Positions 1 to 5,927 of a stretch of 9,823 nt of DNA are shown here, piece by piece. A model generated the notes under the pieces. It made no database searches and had not been told where the DNA came from. It saw only the letters and a program-made list of their open reading frames with translations. Position 1 is the stretch's first letter; each line of letters begins with the position of its first letter. This DNA is from Pseudomonadota bacterium (GTDB lineage Bacteria; Pseudomonadota; Alphaproteobacteria; Rhizobiales; Hyphomicrobiaceae), in contig JAEVZQ010000001.1 of assembly GCA_023392135.1 (NCBI GenBank), positions 1-9,823 of the forward strand, in the 5' to 3' direction. Made by a program: the position numbers and the translations under genes.

Positions 1-14
1 CCCGATGCTCGAGC

Positions 15-809
15 TCAGTGCGTCTTGCAATGCAGGCCGCCGTCGACGCACAGATCGATGCCCGTGATGTATTTCGCCTCGTCAGAGGCCAGGAACAGCG
101 CGGCATGCGCGATATCCCAGCCGTCGCCCATGCGTTTCATCGGCGCGACGGCGGCGCGCTGCTGCTGCATTTCCGTGAAGTCCGTGTAGTGGTCCTTCAT
201 CGCCTGATAGATGTGTGGTGTATCCATCAAACCAGGGAGGATCGTATTGGCGCGGATGCCTTTGTCCGCATACTGGAGGGCGATCGCGCGGGTGAAATGA
301 TTAACGCCGGCTTTCGAGGCGTAATAGGAAATATAGTTGAAGTGCAGCCAGCGGATCGATGCCAGTGATGAGATGTTGATGATCGACCCGCTGCCCTGAG
401 CCTCCATGATCGGCAGCACGCACTTGCATGTGAAGAACATGCTCTTCAGGTTCACGGCCATGACCCGGTCCCACTGCTCCTCAGTGGTCTCGACGGGTCC
501 GCCCTCGATGTTCATGCCCACGTTGTTGTGCAGCACGTCGATGCGGCCCCATCGCGCTTTGACCGTATCGACGACGGAGCGCACCCGGTCGAGGTCGATG
601 ACGTCCGCCTGCAACGCCAGTGCCGTTCCGCCTTCGCTTTCAATGATTTCGCGGGTGCGCTCGGCGGCTTCCGCATTGATGTCGACGCAGGCGACCTTTG
701 CCCCTTCCCGCGCATAAAGCACGGCCGAAGCCTTGCCGTTGCCCCAGCCTTCTCCGACCGAGCCCGCACCGAAGACGAGTGCGATTTTGTTTTCAAGGCG
801 TCCTGGCAT
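15..809 (-). CDS. SDR family NAD(P)-dependent oxidoreductase
   Basis: A 264-residue classical short-chain dehydrogenase, a cytoplasmic enzyme that oxidises or reduces a hydroxyl/carbonyl group with NAD(P). The cofactor loop is an extended glycine motif at residues 14-25 (GAGSVGEGWGNG) rather than plain TGxxxGxG. Asp43 at the end of the second strand (VACVD) suggests NAD(H) rather than NADP(H). Other landmarks are Asp69, NNVG at 95-98 in place of NNAG, Asn120, the catalytic Ser in INISS (144-148), and the YxxxK pair Tyr162/Lys166. The C-terminal part (PGLMDTP, then YITGIDLCVDGG) is typical, and the length is normal for the family. The ATG at 809 has only a weak purine-rich stretch before it, so the start is less certain than the frame. 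It lies downstream of a second SDR on the same strand with a 98-bp gap that holds a possible promoter. The substrate cannot be assigned; a role in the same catabolic pathway is inferred from context. Confidence 0.93.
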   Translation of the reverse strand: MPGRLENKIALVFGAGSVGEGWGNGKASAVLYAREGAKVACVDINAEAAERTREIIESEGGTALALQADVIDLDRVRSVVDTVKARWGRIDVLHNNVGMNIEGGPVETTEEQWDRVMAVNLKSMFFTCKCVLPIMEAQGSGSIINISSLASIRWLHFNYISYYASKAGVNHFTRAIALQYADKGIRANTILPGLMDTPHIYQAMKDHYTDFTEMQQQRAAVAPMKRMGDGWDIAHAALFLASDEAKYITGIDLCVDGGLHCKTH

Positions 810-834
810 GTGTGTCAGCTTTCTGCTTCTTGGG

Positions 835-848
835 AAGGCGAGCGCCTT
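835..848 (-). repeat. Short inverted repeat in the leader of the first SDR gene
   Basis: The sequence AAGGCGAGCGCCTT has 6-bp arms (AAGGCG/CGCCTT), or a 5-bp stem with a 4-nt loop if folded as RNA. On the minus strand it would lie at the very 5' end of the SDR transcript if the promoter at 855-882 is correct. No U-tract follows, so it is not an intrinsic terminator. It could stabilise the mRNA 5' end, but a short GC-rich inverted repeat like this can also occur by chance. Confidence 0.3.
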
Positions 849-854
849 TGCGCG

Positions 855-882
855 AAAATAGGAGGTATGACCTTTGAGCCAA
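855..882 (-). promoter_or_regulatory. Candidate promoter of the first SDR gene
   Basis: On the minus strand a -35-like TTGGCT (877-882) and a -10-like TATTTT (855-860) are separated by 16 bp. Each matches the sigma-70 consensus at 4 of 6 positions. The predicted start is about 40 bp before the SDR ATG. This would let the gene be transcribed independently of the SDR upstream of it. The assignment is by eye, and weak consensus matches are common. The support is the location in the only sizeable gap between the two genes and the palindrome filling the spacer. Confidence 0.4.
863..873. promoter_or_regulatory. Operator-like palindrome in the promoter spacer
   Basis: AGGTATGACCT consists of 4-bp arms (AGGT/ACCT) around a 3-bp centre and lies entirely within the 16-bp spacer of the proposed promoter at 855-882. 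The GT-N3-AC core fits the general operator form described for FadR-type GntR regulators (TNGTNNNACNA), although the outer T and A do not match. Eight of its bases (AGGTATGA) recur at 1722-1729 in the promoter region of the neighbouring SDR gene. A repressor bound here would block RNA polymerase. One of the two GntR/FCD proteins in the window is the obvious candidate, by inference only. Confidence 0.4.
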
Positions 883-907
883 GTCTTTTGTGGCCCGTTC
901 GAACACC

Positions 908-1669
908 TTAAGGCTCCATTACGGCGCCGCCGCTGACCACCAAGGTGTGCCCGGTGATGAAAGCGGATCGCTCGGAAAGAAGAAAGGCGACGGCTTCGGC
1001 GATGTCTGCGGCCGTGCCGAGGCGTTTCAGTGGCGTCTCGGCGATCCGGCCCGGAAGGATGTGCTGGTCGAGCTGGCCGAGCATGTCGGTGTCGGTCAGA
1101 CCTGGCGCAACCGCGTTCACGCGCACGGCCGGCGCCAGAGCTTCGGCGAAGCAGCGCATCATGCCGATCACGCCCGCTTTCGCGGCGACGTAGTCGATCT
1201 GCCGGGCGCGCGGGCGGAGCGCGCCGATCGAGCTCAGACAGACGATGCGGCCGAAGCCGCGGGCCAGCATATCGTCCTTGACCTGCTTGATACTTATGAA
1301 GGCGCCGTCGAGGTTTACGCGAAGGGTTTCGCGCCAGATGTCCAGCGTCAGCTCGGAGTGGTCGCGCGGGTGCGTCGTCCCCGCGTTGGCGACCAGCAGC
1401 GCGATCGGACCGAGGGTCTGTCGGGCGGCGTCGACGGCGGCCGCAAACTCGGCCTCATCGCCGACATCGGCGCGGAACAGCTCGCACACGCCACCATCGG
1501 CCTCGATCGCGGCCTTGACGTCAGTGGCAGCGGCGTGATTGCCAACGTAGTTGAGCGCGATTTTTGCGCCGCCTCTAGCGAGCCGCAGGCAACAGGCTTT
1601 ACCGATCCCTCTCGCCCCACCGGTTACCAGCGCGACGCGGCCGGCGAACTCCGCCGTCTCGTCCGCCAT
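908..1669 (-). CDS. SDR family oxidoreductase (FabG-like)
   Basis: A 253-residue classical short-chain dehydrogenase. It has the cofactor motif TGGARGIG (16-23), NAG at 95-97, Asn119, catalytic Ser146/Ser147 (CLSS), and Tyr160/Lys164 as YVAAK, giving the complete Asn-Ser-Tyr-Lys tetrad. PGLTDTDM (189-196) and FITGHTLVVSGG (237-248) complete the fold. The second strand ends in LNYVGN with no acidic residue where NAD-specific members carry Asp, so NADP(H) use is possible. I chose the ATG at 1669 because AGGGGG lies 6 nt upstream of it; an in-frame ATG at 1702 would add 11 residues that are not conserved-looking. The gene is divergent from a GntR/FCD regulator, which probably controls it. Together with the adjacent SDR it may perform two successive or alternative oxidations of one substrate. 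The exact reaction is unknown. Confidence 0.94.
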   Translation of the reverse strand: MADETAEFAGRVALVTGGARGIGKACCLRLARGGAKIALNYVGNHAAATDVKAAIEADGGVCELFRADVGDEAEFAAAVDAARQTLGPIALLVANAGTTHPRDHSELTLDIWRETLRVNLDGAFISIKQVKDDMLARGFGRIVCLSSIGALRPRARQIDYVAAKAGVIGMMRCFAEALAPAVRVNAVAPGLTDTDMLGQLDQHILPGRIAETPLKRLGTAADIAEAVAFLLSERSAFITGHTLVVSGGAVMEP

Positions 1670-1675
1670 ACGTTT

Positions 1676-1681
1676 CCCCCT
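1676..1681 (-). promoter_or_regulatory. Ribosome binding site of the second SDR gene
   Basis: AGGGGG on the minus strand lies 6 nt before the ATG at 1669. It favours this start over the in-frame ATG at 1702. Confidence 0.65.
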
Positions 1682-1721
1682 GCTACGCGATAGCCCGTTC
1701 AACGAGGCCGATCTTGACTAA

Positions 1722-1729
1722 AGGTATGA
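1722..1729. promoter_or_regulatory. Operator-like 8-mer shared with the other SDR promoter
   Basis: AGGTATGA here is identical to eight bases of the palindrome at 863-873. Read on the minus strand (TCATACCT), it overlaps the proposed -10 element and the expected start site of the second SDR gene. Only the left half is conserved: the matching ACCT arm is replaced by ATGT. A related GGTATGATG also occurs inside the lactonase gene near 9508, so the match could be chance. Confidence 0.35.
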
Positions 1730-1754
1730 TGTCTTGGCTGGAAAATCATGTCAA
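1726..1754 (-). promoter_or_regulatory. Candidate promoter of the second SDR gene
   Basis: The minus strand carries a perfect -35 TTGACA (1749-1754), an optimal 17-bp spacer and a -10-like CATCAT (1726-1731, 4 of 6 matches). Transcription would begin near 1719, leaving a leader of about 50 nt with a good ribosome binding site. A 6-bp inverted repeat (CTTGAC at 1713-1718, GTCAAG at 1750-1755) brackets the whole promoter. It is the best sigma-70-like promoter I see in the window. Confidence 0.55.
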
Positions 1755-1790
1755 GCTGGTTGCACGAGAATCGGCTTTCCGGCCAGCTTG
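1752..1790. repeat. Inverted repeat in the divergent control region
   Basis: Perfect 8-bp arms CAAGCTGG (1752-1759) and CCAGCTTG (1783-1790) are separated by 23 bp. The repeat lies just upstream of the preferred GTG start of the GntR regulator and abuts the -35 of the divergent SDR promoter. An imperfect further copy of the arm (CTTGGCTGG, 1733-1741) lies nearby. It could be a two-site operator for an autoregulating GntR dimer pair, or an RNA stem in the regulator leader. If the regulator instead starts at 1748, the repeat falls within coding sequence and is less likely to be functional. Confidence 0.4.
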
Positions 1791-1816
1791 GCTGCTCGGA
1801 ATTCCTTCCAGCATTC

Positions 1817-1820
1817 GAGG
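1817..1820 (+). promoter_or_regulatory. Ribosome binding site favouring the GTG start of the regulator
   Basis: GAGG lies 5 nt before the GTG at 1826. The alternative ATG at 1748 has no comparable motif. The stretch 1748-1825 also has a weaker third-position G/C bias (16 of 26 codons by count) than typical genes here. Confidence 0.45.
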
Positions 1821-1825
1821 CAGAA

Positions 1826-2629
1826 GTGGAATCGAATTTGATCCGCAATCATCCGACGACGGAGAAGACGAAAAAGTCGCTCAGCAGGCTGGAGGTCGTA
1901 CTCGATCATATCAAGCACCAGATCGCCGACGGAACACTCCAGGCGGGTACGCAGCTGCCGCCCGAGCTCGAGCTTGCGCGTGAGCTCGGCGTCAGCCGGA
2001 CCCCCGTGCGCGAGGCCATGAAGGTGCTCGCGGCCGCCGGGGTCGTCGAGGTGCGGCACGGTCACGGCACGTTCGTGACAAATGGCGCGCAAGCCTCTCT
2101 GGGCCAGCTTCTGCTGTTCGAGATCTATATGAAGGACACCACGCCGCGGAAGCTGATGGAGGTCCGGACCATTTTCGAGCGCAGCGCAGCGGAGCTGGCC
2201 GCGCAACGGCGCACGCCTGAAGATCTGCAGGAGATGCGCGCCTGCATCGAGCGCTTGCGTCCGCTGGCGGCGGCGGACCCTCTGGATTTCGATGCTACCC
2301 TCGCGGCGGATCTCGACTTTCACCGCGCCATTTACCGGGCAGCCAAGAACGCGCTGGTAGAAACGCTGGCGAACTTCGTCCTGAACATGGTGTCCGGCTG
2401 GCTGCGCCGGTCACACGCGAATGGCGGGCTAAGGGATACCGTGCGCCTGCATGAGATCATGTACGCGATGATCGAGGCGCAGAACAGCGGCGGCGCGCGG
2501 GAATGCTACGGCGTCGAGGCCAATATGGAGCACTTCCGACAAATGCTGGAGGAAATGGAGCGGCGCGAACGTGAGGTGGGCGACCCCGCGGAATACACGC
2601 CGCGTTCTTCAAATTTCCCGCGGATCTAG
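1826..2629 (+). CDS. GntR family transcriptional regulator, FCD (FadR) subfamily
   Basis: A 267-residue DNA-binding regulator if it begins at the GTG. An in-frame ATG at 1748 would add 26 residues that look non-coding. Residues about 20-85 form the GntR winged helix-turn-helix, with the characteristic LPPELELARELGVSRTPVREAMKVLAAAGVVEVRHGHGTFV spanning 44-84. Residues about 105-245 form the all-helical FCD ligand-binding domain. The usual metal ligands are present: Asp162 and His166 (DLDFH), His209 (RLHE) and His236 (MEHF), so a divalent metal that helps bind a carboxylate effector is expected. The acidic/basic tail (EEMERRERE) is helical. The gene is divergent from the two SDR genes, the common arrangement for a local repressor that also controls itself. 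The effector is unknown; by analogy with the family, an organic acid or sugar acid is likely. Confidence 0.92.
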   Translation: MESNLIRNHPTTEKTKKSLSRLEVVLDHIKHQIADGTLQAGTQLPPELELARELGVSRTPVREAMKVLAAAGVVEVRHGHGTFVTNGAQASLGQLLLFEIYMKDTTPRKLMEVRTIFERSAAELAAQRRTPEDLQEMRACIERLRPLAAADPLDFDATLAADLDFHRAIYRAAKNALVETLANFVLNMVSGWLRRSHANGGLRDTVRLHEIMYAMIEAQNSGGARECYGVEANMEHFRQMLEEMERREREVGDPAEYTPRSSNFPRI

Positions 2630-3027
2630 ACTGCAAAGCGCATCTGGGACGGCAAACGATTTAGGAGAGGCGCGCGCGGCGGCTTAACTGCTCTTGGACT
2701 GACATAGCGGTCGTGGCGACTTGCAGTCTTTTCGATCTGACGCCCACCATCATCTCAAAGGGCTAGCCAAATATACGAGCGCCAGCGACGACCGACCCCA
2801 AATCGGCGGTAATTCCTCGCCACCGACCGCTAGCCGCTCGACGCTTCGTAAATTGACGCAGACAGCAACCACATCGCTATCCAAGTGGGCGCATTCCGCT
2901 GTTCCAAAATATGTGGTGCTCGGACTGGTTTATCATTTGCCGGGATGAACATCAGCCTTGCAACGTCCCTGATCTGAGTGCATAGTCGCATTCAATAACG
3001 CATACGCTAACTCACGCAGGAGCCTCA
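2630..3027. other. 398-bp intergenic region without a convincing gene
   Basis: This region separates the two regulator units and looks less GC-rich than the genes on either side. A 75-codon open frame (2721-2948, TTG start) lacks a ribosome binding site, a recognisable domain and the third-position G/C bias of the neighbouring genes, so I do not call it a gene. A GCGCGCGC run lies at about 2671-2678. No clear terminator with a U-tract follows the first regulator. The last 80 bases hold a candidate promoter, three GCAT motifs (2980, 2988, 3000) and a ribosome binding site for the downstream operon. The middle could be a decayed gene remnant, but I recognise nothing in it. Confidence 0.6.
2958..2986 (+). 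promoter_or_regulatory. Candidate promoter of the TRAP catabolic operon
   Basis: TTGCAA (2958-2963) and CATAGT (2981-2986) are spaced by 17 bp, each matching the sigma-70 hexamers at 4 of 6 positions. A small inverted repeat (ATCAG 2951-2955, CTGAT 2969-2973) overlaps the -35, and GCAT motifs follow. Transcription would start near 2993, giving a leader of about 35 nt. The position upstream of the first gene of the operon fits, but the match is only moderate. Confidence 0.35.
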
Positions 3028-3735
3028 ATGACGCCTGTCGCGCCTCTCAATGCGCCTCAGGAGACCGGCCGAGGGCAGCGCTCGGCCGAGCTTGCGTATC
3101 TCCACATCAAGCAGAAGATCCTCGACAACGAATACCCGCCGGGCGCGTACGTTCTCGAGCAGGACATCGCGGCCGAGCTGAAGCTGTCACGGACGCCCGT
3201 GCGAGAGGCGCTGGTGCGTTTGCAGCAGGACGGGCTGGTGCAGATCGTGCCGCGGCACGGGGTCCGCATCTCGCCTCTCTCGCCCGCCGACATGCGCGAG
3301 ATCTACGAAGTTCTGATGAGCCTGGAGCCGACGGCCGTCGAGCTGCTCGCACGACGGCGCCCGGCGCTGACCGAGCTCGCGCCGCTGGTTCAGGCCTGCG
3401 ACGCCATGGAGGCCGCCCTGTCCCGCGGTGGGCCGGACTTGAAAGCCTGGGCTGCCGCCGACGAGTCCTTCCACGTCAATCTCGCGCGCATGTGCGGCAA
3501 CAACCGGCTCGCGGCCATGATCATGACGGTCTGGGACCAGGCGCACCGTGCCCGCATGTTCACGCTCACGCTGCGTCCGGTCCCGCGTCGCTCCACCGAG
3601 GAGCATCGCTCCGTGGTCGAAGCCATCCTGGCCGGGGATGCGGCCGGCGCACACAAGCTCTACGCCGCGCATCGCCGTCGTGGCGGGGTGGAGCTGATGT
3701 CCATCATCGAACGGCACGGATTGCAGCATCTATGA
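3028..3735 (+). CDS. GntR family transcriptional regulator, FCD subfamily
   Basis: A 235-residue regulator, first gene of the long operon. The start is set by AGGAG (3018-3022) 5 nt before the ATG. Residues about 18-85 are the winged helix-turn-helix, with a clear recognition segment SRTPVREALVRLQQDGLVQ (54-72) and wing HGVRI (77-81). Residues about 88-220 are the FCD domain, with metal ligands Asp145 and His149 (DESFH), His193 (EEHR) and His215 (AAHRR). A divalent metal and a small carboxylate effector are therefore expected, as in other FCD proteins. Its stop overlaps the start of the dehydrogenase gene by ATGA, so regulator and enzymes share one transcript and are probably translationally coupled. 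This implies autoregulation. It is clearly a different protein from the FCD regulator encoded at 1826-2629, so the region carries two separate sensors. Confidence 0.94.
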   Translation: MTPVAPLNAPQETGRGQRSAELAYLHIKQKILDNEYPPGAYVLEQDIAAELKLSRTPVREALVRLQQDGLVQIVPRHGVRISPLSPADMREIYEVLMSLEPTAVELLARRRPALTELAPLVQACDAMEAALSRGGPDLKAWAAADESFHVNLARMCGNNRLAAMIMTVWDQAHRARMFTLTLRPVPRRSTEEHRSVVEAILAGDAAGAHKLYAAHRRRGGVELMSIIERHGLQHL

Positions 3736-4841
3736 AGTCGAACGTCTTCCATGTCGTGCAGATGCCGGGCGACGGCATCGGAACCGAGGTGATGCAGGCG
3801 GCGGGCGCCGTCCTCGCCGCGGTCGAGGCCCGCTATGGCCTCGGCTTCCGCTATGAGACGGTTCCGGGTGGTGCCCACTATTTCAAGGAAACCGGTAAAG
3901 TTCTGCCAGCAGACGGCTTCGATCGCGCCAAGCGCGCCGATGCCATCCTGTTCGGAGCCATGGGCTGGCCCGACATCCGGTTCCCGGATGGCACAGAGAT
4001 CGCCCCGCAGCTCGATCTGCGCTTCGGCCTCGACCTCTATGCGGGCGTGCGGCCGATCCGTGCTATCCCGGGCGTGCCAACCGCGCTCTCGCATCCCAGG
4101 GCCAAGGATATCGATCTCGTCATCATCCGCGAGTCGACGGAGGGCATGTTCGCGTCCCGCGGCAAGGGTGTCATCGTTGACGGCCGTGAGGCGCGCGATA
4201 CGCAGGTCATTACCCGGCGCACCACGGAGCGCCTGACGGATTTCTCGTGCCGGCTGGCACGCCGGCGCAAGGCCGAGCGCGGCACGCCGGGGCGCGTGAC
4301 CCTGGTGGACAAGGCGAATGTGTTCGTGTCGTTCGCGTTCATGCGGCAGGTCTTCCACGAGGCAGCGGCTGCCCACCCCGATATCGAGGCGCGGCACCAC
4401 TACGTCGATGCAATGGCGCTGGATCTGGTGCGCCGGCCATGGGACTTCGACGTGCTGCCGATGGAGAACCTGTTCGGGGATATCCTGTCCGATCTGGGCG
4501 CCGGCCTGATCGGCGGCATGGGTTTCGCACCATCCGCCGACGTCGGCGACGATCACGCGCTGTTCCAGCCGAGCCATGGATCCGCGCCGGACATTGCCGG
4601 CCAAGGCATCGCCAATCCGACAGCCATGATCCTCTCGGCAGCGATGATGCTCGACTGGCTCGGCGAGCGGCACGGCAGCGACGACGCACGTGTGGCCGCC
4701 CGCGCCGTCGAGAAGAGCGTTGACCTCGCTTTTGGCAGCGGGCGGGTCCGCTCCTGCGATATTGGCGGTAGCGACGGCACCGTCGCCATTGGCCGCGCGG
4801 TGGCCGAAGCGATCCGCTCAGGGGAGGCCGACCCGGCATGA
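3732..4841 (+). CDS. Isocitrate/isopropylmalate dehydrogenase family protein
   Basis: A 369-residue NAD-dependent beta-decarboxylating dehydrogenase homologue (the family of LeuB, isocitrate, tartrate and D-malate dehydrogenases). Substrate-contact residues are present: Arg97 and Arg107 (LDLRFGLDLYAGVRP), Arg133 (RESTEG), Lys194 (VDKANV), and the metal-binding aspartates Asp226, Asp250 and Asp254, with spacing identical to isopropylmalate dehydrogenase. HGSAPDIAG (282-290) carries the Asp (287) typical of NAD rather than NADP use. The residue at the catalytic Tyr position, seven after Arg133, is Phe140. The substrate pocket segment reads EIAPQLD (89-95), unlike the Leu-rich pocket of LeuB. 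It is therefore probably not the leucine biosynthesis enzyme but acts on a 2-hydroxy acid of this pathway. The start ATG overlaps the regulator stop (ATGA, 3732-3735), and its stop overlaps the next start. The frame stays open further upstream, but that part is a shadow of the regulator gene. Confidence 0.92.
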   Translation: MKSNVFHVVQMPGDGIGTEVMQAAGAVLAAVEARYGLGFRYETVPGGAHYFKETGKVLPADGFDRAKRADAILFGAMGWPDIRFPDGTEIAPQLDLRFGLDLYAGVRPIRAIPGVPTALSHPRAKDIDLVIIRESTEGMFASRGKGVIVDGREARDTQVITRRTTERLTDFSCRLARRRKAERGTPGRVTLVDKANVFVSFAFMRQVFHEAAAAHPDIEARHHYVDAMALDLVRRPWDFDVLPMENLFGDILSDLGAGLIGGMGFAPSADVGDDHALFQPSHGSAPDIAGQGIANPTAMILSAAMMLDWLGERHGSDDARVAARAVEKSVDLAFGSGRVRSCDIGGSDGTVAIGRAVAEAIRSGEADPA

Positions 4842-5857
4842 TGCTGTCGGTCGCCATCGCCGGCCTCGGCTACTTCAGCCGTTTTCACCAGGATGCATGG
4901 AGCCGCTGCTCCGACGTCCGCGTGATCGCAGTGGCCGACCAGGACCCCTCCAAGCGTGAGGCTGCGCTCCGTCTTTTCCCAGATGCGGTGGCCTACGACG
5001 ACGCCGAGGCGATGCTGGCCGCCGCCCGGCCCGACCTGGTCGACCTCGTCACGCCGCCGGCGAGCCATCTGCGCCTTGTCGAGGCAGCAGCGGCGCGCCG
5101 GATCGCGGTCGTTTGCCAGAAGCCGCTGGCGCCCGACTGGGATACCGCTGTGGCATTGGTCGAAGCCGCCGAGCGAGCCGGCATCACCCTCGCAGTGCAC
5201 GAAAATTTCCGTTTCATGCCTTGGTTCCGCGAGGCGAGGGACCTCGTTCTTGCCGGGCGCATCGGCACGCCGCTTCACGTCTCGTTCCGGCTGCGGCCGG
5301 GGGATGGGCAAGGGCCTGACGCCTATTTGGCACGGCAACCCTATTTCCAATCGATGCCGCGGTTTCTGATCCACGAGACCGGCATCCACCTCATCGACGT
5401 GTTTCGCTTCCTGCTCGGCGAGATCAGCGGCGTGTTTGCCCGCCTGAAACGGTTCAACCCGGCGATCGCGGGCGAGGATGCCGGCATCGTGGTGTTCGAT
5501 TTTCAGAGCGGCGCTACGGGTTTGTTCGACGGCAATCGACACGTCAGCCATCCCTCTGACGACCCGCGGATGACAAACGGTGTGATGCTGCTGGAGGGGA
5601 CCGGCGGGACGATCCGGCTCGACGGCTACGGCAGGCTGTTCACGATGCCGAACGGTGGCACGGAAACCGAGCACGTCTATGCCTGGGAAGACCGCGGCTA
5701 TGGCGGCGACTGCGTGTTCCACCAGATCCGCCACATCGCAGACCACTTCGCGCGCGCCACGCCGCTGGTGAATGACGGCCGCGCTTACTTGCGCAACATC
5801 GCGATCGAAGAGGCGATCTATCGCTCCGATAAAGAGGGGCGATTCATCGACGTTTGA
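4838..5857 (+). CDS. Gfo/Idh/MocA family oxidoreductase
   Basis: A 339-residue NAD(P)-dependent dehydrogenase of the family acting on sugars, inositols and their derivatives. The N-terminal Rossmann domain (about 3-120) has AGLGYFSRFH at 8-17, where the last glycine of GxGxxG is Ser. The lysine motif normally written EKP is QKP here (94-96, Lys95). The C-terminal substrate domain holds HETGIHLIDVFRFLLGE (179-195), with His179 and His184 in the usual catalytic region. Length is normal for the family. The start overlaps the preceding stop by ATGA (4838-4841), with GGGGAGG 10 nt upstream. The next codon is also ATG (4841) and could serve. A 70-bp gap separates it from the binding-protein gene. 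It probably oxidises a sugar or sugar acid hydroxyl, perhaps making the lactone opened by the last gene of the operon; this is inference. Confidence 0.92.
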   Translation: MMLSVAIAGLGYFSRFHQDAWSRCSDVRVIAVADQDPSKREAALRLFPDAVAYDDAEAMLAAARPDLVDLVTPPASHLRLVEAAAARRIAVVCQKPLAPDWDTAVALVEAAERAGITLAVHENFRFMPWFREARDLVLAGRIGTPLHVSFRLRPGDGQGPDAYLARQPYFQSMPRFLIHETGIHLIDVFRFLLGEISGVFARLKRFNPAIAGEDAGIVVFDFQSGATGLFDGNRHVSHPSDDPRMTNGVMLLEGTGGTIRLDGYGRLFTMPNGGTETEHVYAWEDRGYGGDCVFHQIRHIADHFARATPLVNDGRAYLRNIAIEEAIYRSDKEGRFIDV

Positions 5858-5927
5858 CGGCAGGCACGGCCGGGTAAGGGCCTCACAGACCAATCAAGCT
5901 GCAAACCGAAGAAGTGGAGGAAATTCG

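Noticed and set aside
860..911. A 14-codon mini-gene after AGGAGG at 860-865 on the plus strand
   Set aside because: The spacing from AGGAGG to the ATG at 867 is only 1 nt, too short for normal initiation, and the same bases are better explained as part of a minus-strand promoter and palindrome.
890..1693. A 267-codon plus-strand open frame opposite the second SDR gene
   Set aside because: The minus strand carries the complete SDR cofactor and catalytic motifs. The plus-strand product has none.
2721..2948. A 75-codon open frame in the gap between the two regulator units
   Set aside because: It has a TTG start without a ribosome binding site, no recognisable domain, and codon use unlike the neighbouring genes.
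3492..3731. An N-terminal extension of the isopropylmalate-type dehydrogenase
   Set aside because: The frame is open upstream, but that part reads as Arg/Gly/Ser-rich shadow of the regulator gene. The family N-terminus begins at the ATG at 3732.
3660..4673. A 337-codon minus-strand open frame opposite the isopropylmalate-type dehydrogenase
   Set aside because: No domain or start signal is seen, and it is antisense to a well-supported gene.
4553..5893. A 446-codon minus-strand open frame opposite the dehydrogenase and Gfo/Idh genes
   Set aside because: It has no recognisable motif, while the plus strand holds two intact enzyme families with their active-site residues. It is a by-product of high GC content.
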